Shown here: positions 49,701-60,100 of the stretch, one piece after another
How positions within the stretch are numbered: position 1 is the first letter of the stretch
Layout: the number at the start of each line of letters is the position of its first letter
Origin: Azolla caroliniana
Taxonomy: Eukaryota > Polypodiophyta
NCBI GenBank assembly: GCA_043228905.1
Contig: JBHGNT010000002.1
Coordinates: 27,652,001-27,716,000, forward strand
Direction: 5' to 3'
DNA: 64,000 nucleotides
The notes under the pieces: generated by a model
What the model saw: only the letters and a program-made list of their open reading frames with translations
What the model was told of the DNA's origin: nothing
Database searches by the model: none
Translations under genes and position numbers: made by a program

Positions 49701-50950
49701 TTGAAAAGAGTCACGCATTCTATATAGGCTAATGTTAAGTATAAATAGATCCTAAGACATTTCTTAGATGCAAATACAATAATATACAACAATAAAAAAA
49801 CCTGATTAAGAAAGTAATAGAGCAGTGTCGAATCACTGATATGGTCATTATATCAGACTGTAAAGGAAAGCATCATGAAACCAAATTTTACAATTAAATC
49901 AGAGCAGAATAAAAAGTCTAAACTAACATTTCAAGATTAACGATTTTCCTATATGATCAATTAGATCCAGCATGGATGTACTATCTGACGATCAATTTAT
50001 ATTATTGATGTTAGGGTACACCAGACACCATAGCAAATTAAAAGGCTACACAATTATGGCAGGATAGAGGGTTAAATCACAAAAGGATGACTTTTTATAT
50101 TCCATTCCATAAAATATCGAGATTTTGTATCTGGGCTAATCTTCACTGCCATAACGATTTGGCTGAAAAGATACACTCAACTTCATGTCCTTGATAAAAT
50201 CACCACCATATATACATAAATACATCTATGTGTATACACAATCCACAATGCTGCACTTTAACTTAATAAAAGTACATTAAACAGTGAAGTTTGATGCACA
50301 ATTTATCAGCTGACAATGGTGATTAAATACAATTTGATGATGTATATTTGAGATGTTCAAGGTTTTCTTAATACAAATGCACATGGATGACCATATCTAT
50401 ACAGATTATACACTGCATTACATATACCAAAGGAATATAGCATAATTGTATTTATCCAATACTCCACATCTATGTGTTAAATGATTATAAAGTTAACAAA
50501 TTAGCTTCTTACTAAGCATACTGAGAAGATGATTTGTCAATCAAAAAAGCGACAGCTTTTGGGAGTCGGAAACTTGCATACATTATACACTTTTTAGATT
50601 CCATATTCTGCCACACCCGATGTATATCGATCTCCTCTATGGGGTACCCGATTCTGTGACTTATACGCTGTAGTTTTTGAAACAACACAATCAGCCATTC
50701 GTCAATCCAGAATATCAATAATATATCAGTGTTTTGTTAGGGGAGGGGGAGGGATACTCTCGAATTTCTGTGTTTTCTTTATTTCCCTGAATGCCCTTAC
50801 ATTTTAACTATTTCCCCAAATTACACTTGATCAACTCCCCTCAAATAATTACAGTTTCTATTGTGAGAAACTATATGCTCAGTTCATCTGCTTTTTCTCA
50901 ATTGTTTGCACTATTTCAACAATTATATAGTCAATTCATCTTGTTTGTTT
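46755..50950. other. AT-rich intergenic DNA, nothing recognised
   Basis: No gene is supported; all open frames are shorter than about 95 codons and show no familiar motif. Confidence 0.45.
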
Positions 50951-50954
50951 CTCT

Positions 50955-52560
50955 TTCAGAAGGGGTTAAAAACTTTGGATAACATATTGACCTTATCAAG
51001 GAGGGCAGACTCCAGAGCCCATAATAATAAGATTTATTGTTGCTTTGTGGATTTCTGAAAAGCCTTTGACACTGTAGCACTTGCTCGACTCATGCAGCAG
51101 CTAGAAGCCCTTGGTGTCCCTATAAATATGCAATGGGGAATCTATGCCATGAAGGAATCCGTGTCAGGAAAAGTATGCCTCACAGGTGTAGCCATATAAA
51201 TATTATTATATGGGGATGATATTGTGCTGGTCTTCGACTCTCCAGAGGCACTACAAAGACATCTGAATGCAGTAAAAGTATTTTGTATGGACAAAGGTTT
51301 GTCAGTAAACATAGATCAAACTAACGTAATGGTGTTTAACACCACTCAAGCATGGGTAGCAAGATCCGAACCAGAAAACGTGCCTTACACATGATCCTAT
51401 ACATACCTAGGAATAACATTCAGAGGGCCTCCAGTCTCCCTACAGAAGGCTGCTTGTGCTCAAATTTCTCATGGATATGCTATACTTGGTTATCTTCAGA
51501 GACAATGTGCCCATTTGCAATTCCAGGAGCCACAATCTAAATTGTGGCGATTTGATACACTTGTCAGAACAACTCTTCCCTATGGAGTAGAAACCTAGGG
51601 CCGAGTCTTAACAAGGGAAATAACTAGAAAGATTTGGTGAAACTGTTAATCTCAATTATCACCTGCATGATAAGGAGAGAAGCATTGGTGCCCTATTATA
51701 TAATCTGGGCAGAGATGGGAGTAGCCCCAATAATCATGGAGGAATTATCCTGATCAGTGACCAATATCCAAAGGCTTTGGGAGCTCCAGAAATGAAGTAC
51801 TCAAGGTTGGCACTGATGTCATCAAAACAACTTGTTGAACATGGAGATATTCACTGTTGGTATGCTGAAACGCATCAATGGCTCAAGTCAAATGGCATAA
51901 GCATAAATGCGCTACCCCCATTCCAATATAAATTGGATGGTCCCCATCTAAACATGACGAAAATGGGAAATAATAGAATAGTAAAAATTGATATTAACAA
52001 CTTGTAAAACAAAAAACATGGATCAGCTCCACAACATCTTTTGGTAAGAACAACATAGCCCACAATTAGACACTTTTTACACACATCAGTGGATGGATTC
52101 ATCTTGAGGCCTTCTTATATGGACATACATCTATCTTATGCACTGTATACTGTGATAGGGCAGCTGCAAACTTCTCCACATCAGTTAAAGTCATTGAGGT
52201 AAGCAAACCTCAAAGAAAGAATTAGTCAATTGTGTCATCAGGCAGTAGAATTTTAAGGACACTGTTTGTCCTTGTGCTGTTTTTTATGAAACAAGAGGGA
52301 GATATCATTGCCTCTTTATACAAGGCTTTCCATTATGCGAGGTATTGGAATATGTGGACCAATGATGCCTGGGGCTTTTATTGCTAGAACTAACAGGGTG
52401 AAGTTGAAGGACAACAATACAGCCACACAAGCTCATCAACAAAGAGCAATCACAACTTTCTTTAGCTCCATCACTCCAACTCATGTTATAAATCAATCAA
52501 GAGCAACAAATGGGCTCCTGACCACGACATTGCAAAGGGCTATCAGGCAATAGCAATTTG
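50955..52560 (+). pseudogene. Dead non-LTR retrotransposon (endonuclease-RT type)
   Basis: A plus-strand series of broken frames reads as a non-LTR reverse transcriptase distinct from the L1-type LINEs elsewhere in the window. It has CCFVDF*KAFDTV (catalytic A box with a stop), LEALGVP, YAMKESVSGKV, then LLYGDDIVLV (YGDD box), GLSVNIDQTNVMVFN and SYTYLGITF. About 50 codons between the A box region and YGDD seem deleted. 51780-52010 continues with CWYAETHQWLKSNGI and LPPFQYKLD, typical of the 3' part of such ORFs. At least four stops are present. A poly-T/C tail near 52910 may be the element end. Confidence 0.75.
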
Positions 52561-52599
52561 TTATGAATGTAGGCCCCAACCTCGTGGACCACAATCTCA

Positions 52600-54176
52600 C
52601 CATCACTGTCGTTGAAAAATAAAGGCCATTTTTTCCAGATATCACAGGTGCTTCCCTTACTTCAGGAACCTCTTCATTCTTGATCGACCTATGCTAGGGA
52701 TATTTCGAAGACAAAAATTGCAATATATCTAACTTGAGGATCTTATATGAGTAGATACCGAGATTCTTTAGTCACGTCTTATTCTATTTCAATTTACTTT
52801 TTTACTTGCATTTATTTCTGTTTGTTGTTCTTTAAGTCGAGACAACATTTTTAGATGTAATCTCTTGTTTGGTCTTATAGGCTTCTTTGGCCTCTTAAAA
52901 GACCTTAATATATCTTTCTTTTTCTTTCCAAGAAGGATGGGTATATGGGGAGATTAAGGACATTGACGCGCATTTGACAAATAAAGGCAAATTCAAGGGC
53001 ATTTCAGAGTTATCCTCTTAATATTTGTGATAGATTATATTGCTGATGAGGAGATATCGGTCCTAGACATCGGTCCTAGACACCTTAAATCCACATATCT
53101 TTTTCTCCTTTATTACTTCCCACAATCAATACTTCTACTCAATTCTCCTCACAATTCATAGATTCCTTTTCTCACAATTTATACTTTTCTATTTTTATCT
53201 TTCTTACCTCTCATAATCAGCGGATTTCCTTCTCGCACCTCCACACTAATACTTGAATACTCTATTCAATCACTAAAATAGGTCAAAACTCAAAATAAAG
53301 AGACTTCTGTCCTCTTCCATATTCTTTCATGTTTTTTTCTTTATGTTCTCCACTGCTTTTCAATAAACTAACTTTCGATAACATTCTAGAATTAGCCTTT
53401 ATCTTTCACTTATTTTGAGAATAACATTCAGGTCCTGACAGGAACCTCAATGTGAGGTGAATGTATTTATCATCTTACATGCAAGAAGGATGCCTCTGTA
53501 TCCAATGCATCGGAGTACCCATACACATGAATCATAGGTAAGGGTTGAGTCGCAGGCCAACTGCAGTTACTGAATGAACCTTTAAGAGCATCTGATCATG
53601 GTAACAATAGAACAAAAACTTCAATTAGTTTCCCTGAAGAACATCAAATCAAGCATGGACTCTTATTTTAATGATAATTCTTAACAGAATAAATTGGCTG
53701 ACACTTCAAGATACAAACACAAACTCATGCAATATAACACGCACATTTGTAGACCACAAAAATTGTGCAGGCATACAAGATTGTATTCCTGTTATTCTAA
53801 GCATTGAATACTCTCAGTCCTTGAAGCTGCACCCTTATCTGTTTTCAGGAAAAAGGTCGCCATATCAACCAGAATATTTCATAGGAGTTATATGAAGGTG
53901 CTTCCTTATCCGTCAATATAAATCAAGCAGAATTATCCTGTTATAACCATGATGGCTGTAACTTCAAGATGTATGCAAACATTGGTAAATAGAATTCAAT
54001 TGTCACCTGAAATGATGGGACATTGCTAAGCTCATAACTATAAAGGGTTTTCATGGTTTAGTATTAGTAGCCACAAGTTCATGGAAAAGCAGAAGAAAAC
54101 AGAGACACAAAGAAGACAACAATGCACAGCATACTTTTGTGCATGTAAATATTTCCTTTTTCTGTTGTAATACATG
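52600..54176. other. Region between the dead RT and the TRM5-like gene
   Basis: No gene is recognised. A 14-bp word (ATCGGTCCTAGACA) is duplicated at 53056-53083. The last 0.3 kb before 54177 may hold the TRM5-like 3' UTR (minus). Confidence 0.4.
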
Positions 54177-57100
54177 TTATTTTGTGGCACACAAAAAATT
54201 TATACAAAACGTTCCAGCTGCCATCCTAACAGTGCAGCCCTTGCCAATATTCATTAATTCACCTTTTCAGATCTAGAATAATCTGTCATTATGCACAAAC
54301 ATAAGTGAGTCATTTTATATTTGCAAAACTAGCCAGCAGTCACACTACACTGACTGAAGAAAAAGTACCTAGCAATCTGTCTCCAGTTGTTGACAAGTCC
54401 AAAATAACTTGAGTCATAATCACAGGTTTTCTAAAACCAAGCAATCTCCTTAGGAATTCATGGCATTCCAGATTGTATAGCTGCAAACAAGATACAATTC
54501 CTAAGAATAGGAGCACACACCTGGAAACTGAAAGTATGATGAATTGATGGTCGCTATGCTCAGCAAAAGTTCCATAATAAGCCAAATGGGTCTCCCCAAA
54601 ACGGATGTCGTAAGATGAATTGTAGAGCATGAACTCTTTATTCCACCATCAATATACAGATATCACACTTACCTCAATCTTAGCTTGCAAATTATTCTCT
54701 TCCACATTTTTTGCAAGGTACTTCAATGATTCTGGGTTTTCATCATTTGCAAATACCCTCCAAGCCTTCTTTGCAGATGCAAGAGCAAAGGCACCTACCC
54801 CTGCAGCTATATCACCTGCCATTGATAGGATTTCAGCACAAAGATAGAAGCAAAATTTGCCTAACTTCTCGGCCTCCCTAATGGCTCTTATAAAGCACAG
54901 TTATAGACATTACTTATTTGCCCACCTGATAATGCTAAACCTCGATAAAAAACATTACTACAGCTAATGCACATTCAAATAAGATCCATCTCATTCACAC
55001 ATTAGCCATGGTAGCCATGGAAGTCAAAGGACTCATGCAAGAGCTACATCTGAAATTTGCTACGAAGATCATTTTCCATTTTCCTAAGCTACCTATCCAG
55101 CTACACAGGATTTTACAATAGTGCGACGAGGTGAAAATACAGAAAAAGCAAACATATCTTAAAAGATGAAAATACCCCTTGTCCTTCTGCAGATCGAGAA
55201 ATCACTCAGTTTCCCACATGAGTTTGGAATTGATCATGGAATAAATGTTTTATGTGATCCCTGTTACGTCTCTGCCATTTTCGTTGGAAAACACACACAT
55301 AAATGCAAGGGGAGTTCCTTCACTCCAACAATGCTCATGCAACCAAATGGTCAGACAGATTCATCTATTTATGAAGATCTATCATATGTACTTCCAATTG
55401 AGAACAATTATAATGAATAAACAACGAAATCTTTATCATACATTCATTACAAAATATCATGTTGTAATTATGTCCAATCAATTGCAGTAGTTCCGGTAGA
55501 TCATATGAGGTTAGGAGTTACACATATATAGACAATATTGCAAAATAAAAAAAATAAAAAATGTAACATACAAACAATATCTTTCTCATTGAACTTCTTA
55601 ATAAGCTGTCCCGCTTCAATTGCTAGTTCTGGAATCCAGGACCTATGACGCAAAAAGTTTGGATATAAGCTTACTTGCCAACAAACAAACTCCAAGTAAA
55701 CATTAAAAGGTTTGTCTACTTTCGATAGGCAAAAAAGTGTGTTTGTATGAACCCCTCTTGTTTCATAACATCATCGAGATATAATGAATGTGATTGGAAC
55801 ATTCTTAAATTTCACTACCACTTTTATATTTCATGTAGCTTCAACAGCTACATCAAAGAGAATTAAAGGTTGTATTTATATTGAAGATACCTAGTAGCAT
55901 GTAATATGTAAGATGTTAAGGAAAAGAAAAGTACACTGTTGCTAAGTTGATGTGAAACCGAATCCCACCCTCAATTATGACTGTGGCAACTGAGTGATTA
56001 CCCGCCAGTACTTCCAATTTAGATTGACAACTATATATTGTTATCTCACGTTTATTGATGACTGTTTTTACCCTAGGCCTATATTTGTCTAAAATAACCT
56101 GTCAACAAGCATGTAAAAGATCACAAATGCAGTTAACCAATATAGAGAAGAGATCAGGAGAAATTATGAAACCTGTATTAGAGAATAAACCCTCTAAAGA
56201 ACCTTTGTATACATTTCCACATATATAGAGATACTTGTATACATTTTCTTGGTAGGATGAAACTCACTAAAAAGATGGCATGCACAGAAGTGAGTAGTAT
56301 CGTCGTGATACTAGAGGTAGTTCAACAAACGAGAATGGATACAGTTAACAATCGGCAACGGTTCGGTTTGAACCAAACCGCGAAACCGCGGCTTAACGGC
56401 TTGAACAGTTCGGTTCAGTTCAGGTTTAGGTTTTTTAAAACGGTTCGGTTTTAACAGCCAAAAACCGTGGTTTAAATAATTTAACGGTTTTTTGTTTTTT
56501 ATTTTTTATTTTTTATTTTTAAATTATAAAAAAATAAAAAAAAAAATTTTAAACAATCTTTTCATTTTTGGACCTTATTCTCACATTTTAGGAACATCTT
56601 AAAAATTTTAAAAATTTTAAATAATGAAATATTATAAATTTAAAAAATTTAAAATTTTGACCTATGTTGAAAACCGAAAACGAACCGCGAAACCACGGTT
56701 TTTACGGTTTAATGGTTTGATGGTTTGATAATTGTTTTAACGGTTCGGTTTAACAGTTTCGTGGTTCAGTTTGGTTTGGTTCAGGTTTCAAAAAAATTTA
56801 ACGGTTCGGTTTGGACCCTTTCAAACCGAACCGAACCATTGCCGATTGTTAGTACAGTATAGAAGATGCTTGAAGGTGGAAACATAGTAAAAACCTAAAG
56901 ATTGACACAATGAACAAAAACAATCAAATTTGGTTGAGAGATATATGTTCCCTTGGCTTTTCAAGGAATGTGCTGGTTGAAACCTTTCAGAAAATTTGGT
57001 GCCTCTTGTGTATTTTTATGAATCATGATTAAAAGGAGGTGGTGAGCACAAATAAAGCAGGTGTAGGCGAGTGGCAGGGACAATGAGAGCACATGAAAGT

Positions 57101-60100
57101 TTTAACCCCGAATATTTTGTTGAGTTTGGGACATCATTCTATTACAGTGGGGACTTTGGCCACTTGAATAGTGTGAACAGGCTAAAACTGTCCAAGTATG
57201 ATGCTTATACAAATTAAATCTCTCTCTACAAAGCTCCAGAAAAGAGCTACTGGGAGGAAAGGTCAACGCGTACATGAGGAAATCCCTTGAAGTCATTACC
57301 CACCGGCAAACTCCCATTTAATGGGCCAGGGAGGCTACTATTAAGCAACTCCCATCATTTCTAGACAATGTTGACAATGTGCCTAAGGGAAGCACTTAGT
57401 GAGAGCATCTGCAAACTATATCAAACTCACAACCAAAATGTGTCCCATCATAACCATGATTTTTCATAGAAAATACATAATTCAAATGCTGCTTTAGAGC
57501 ATTTAATGTGCTCTTTCCTTCCTGGAAAGGAACAAGAATGATGGGGCGTTCAATAGAGTTATTTTTCATGTAAGAACAACGATCTGCATGGCTTGGTTTG
57601 AAATCTCATTAAAATATGAGCCAAACTTTCTAGCCACTATCAAGAGGCCAATTTCAGCCCATAAAGACTTTTATTCAGCTTGCATGGTAGATTTGCTTTA
57701 TCTGGAATAGCAAAAGCTTCTAGTCGTTTCATGTACAGCTCTTCATCTAAATCGCCATGCAAGCATGTTGTTTTAATATCAATTTGATGGAGCTCCAAAT
57801 CAAGAGCAACTGTAACATGAAAGAGGATACGAAGTGTGATCATTATCACATGAGAGAACAACTCCTGGAAATCAATGACCTCTTTTCGTGCATAATCATC
57901 CTTAAGGAATAACCTGACTTTGTACTTGGGTTCACCATCAACAGTTTTTATTTTGTATACCCACTTCTTAGGAATAGATTTCCTACCTTTGGCAACTCAA
58001 CCAAATCCCAAGTATCATTTATCTCTTCTTGTATTTCTAGTTCCCACATGTTTTTCTGTTCGCAAGATATTGCTTCTTTAAAAGTAAGAGGCTCACCCTC
58101 ATCAGTCAACATGATATACTACAATGAGGGATCAAAGCTTGATACATATCTCCAAACTCTTGTGGTTTTGTTGACCCAATGATCCACATTCAGGAGGAAC
58201 CATTAACCCCCAATTTGGGGTTGTCCATCATTTACAGCCTTCTTTTCAGCGTGGTCTGCAGGCATCCGGGAAATTCAATGGCTATACAGCATTTTCTGGC
58301 ACAATTACCACGGGCTCAATGTTATTTTCAGCCCTCTGTTGTGCATCCTAAGACGTCTTTTCAGGACTTATACGTGGCTGTACATGCTAAAATTTGACCC
58401 TTTTACTGTCATCTTTTGAGGCAACATTATTTTGAGAAGCTTTAACTCATTAAAAACATCTTGACTGTGCACTGCTTTCTTAAACTGAAGAACCAAATTT
58501 GTATCCCATTTCATCTTCATCACCAGACTCATGAAGGTACCCTTAATAGATTTAAGGGTCAAGCTTATTTTACAAGTCTTACCAGATGTGCACAACGGCA
58601 TCACAACCAAATATGAGTAAGTGGTTATATGACGCAGGTTTTCCAAACCCTCTTCAAGGATGCCACATTGTAATGTTGTGTGAGGAGATCACTTGCAAAA
58701 TAGGAGCTGCAGTTTTCACAGCCCCTGCACAAAACTCTCGAGGGAGTTCAGTTGTGGCCTCTTAAAATATGTTAACATATATTTCATTCACAAAAAAATC
58801 TGTTATAATGTTTGGCTACACCGTTAGAAGAGGGGCTTTTTTAAAATATGAGAATCACAAAATTTCAGAAATTCAGCACTTATGAATTCCCCACCATCTT
58901 CTGTGCACAGATATTTTAATTTTCAACCTGTCTAGTTGGTCACAAATGCAGAAATGGTGTCATTTTATGCACATCAAAATGACTAGGGTCAAGCATGTTT
59001 TGCTTGCTAAACACACCAAAGTAATAAGAACTCCTTACTTTCTTTCCATATTGACAATCCTTACAAAAGTTTAGTTTTGCTCAGTGAAAATAAGATGAAA
59101 TATTAGGCCTTTCTGCCTCATGTAACCAAGCCTTTTGTTCCAAAGTCCCAAATGAGATTCTATCTCTACAACAGTAGTAAATGTCAGGCCAAAGCTTTTC
59201 CATGCAAGCAATATAGAGTGCCTCTCTTGCTTCCGTTAACAACCAGCATGGTATAGTACCTATAGTCTAGCCATGTGTGGCATTTCCTACCACACTGATA
59301 GTATGTTACATCAGATTGTTTACATTTGCCAAATGCAATTTGTTTCATTACCATTTGTTAGTATCATTTCCCAAATTCATTCAAATCACAAAAAGATTTG
59401 AATAACAACGATTTTCTTCTAATTTTTTATTTGATCATTACCAATATTGAACCCTTGAAACATAAACACAAACTGCATTGAGCATTTTCTAAGTTCATAT
59501 AGCATCGCTCTAATTGTTTTGTTAAGACTTTGACATAAATGCATTGTGATCTAGTCTACCTTTATATCCTTCCATATTCCATAAAACGTTCTCTTTCATT
59601 CTTGTCAAGAGCACTTATCATTTTATATTTCGTGCTACCAATTTATTTCCTTATCAAGTCAAGCAAAACTACATTTTTTCAACAAACTCACGTGAACATA
59701 TGATCATAATCAAAAGTTGTCCAATTATTATAACTTATTATTTCAACAAACACAAGTGACCATATGAACAGATATTCTCTCTACCACATTTGTTTGTGTG
59801 TGTTTGTTTGTCTATGTATATTTTATACATTTGTACATTAAGTTTTATACACCTTTATTGTGAGCATAGATTGACATATTCGCATTCGTCGGGTTTCCCA
59901 TTCGAATACAAACGAATACGAATACGAATGGGTGGTCAAGTATTCGTTTAACTCAAAAAAAAAAAAAAAAAACTGTCTTTTTTAATTTCCTAGGATAAAA
60001 AAAAGGAACTTGACAATAAATAGGGATAATAAAAGAGGGACTTGGGGATTTGACACTACTAAAATTTTATAATAAATGTATAACTTATAAGTTATAAGTA

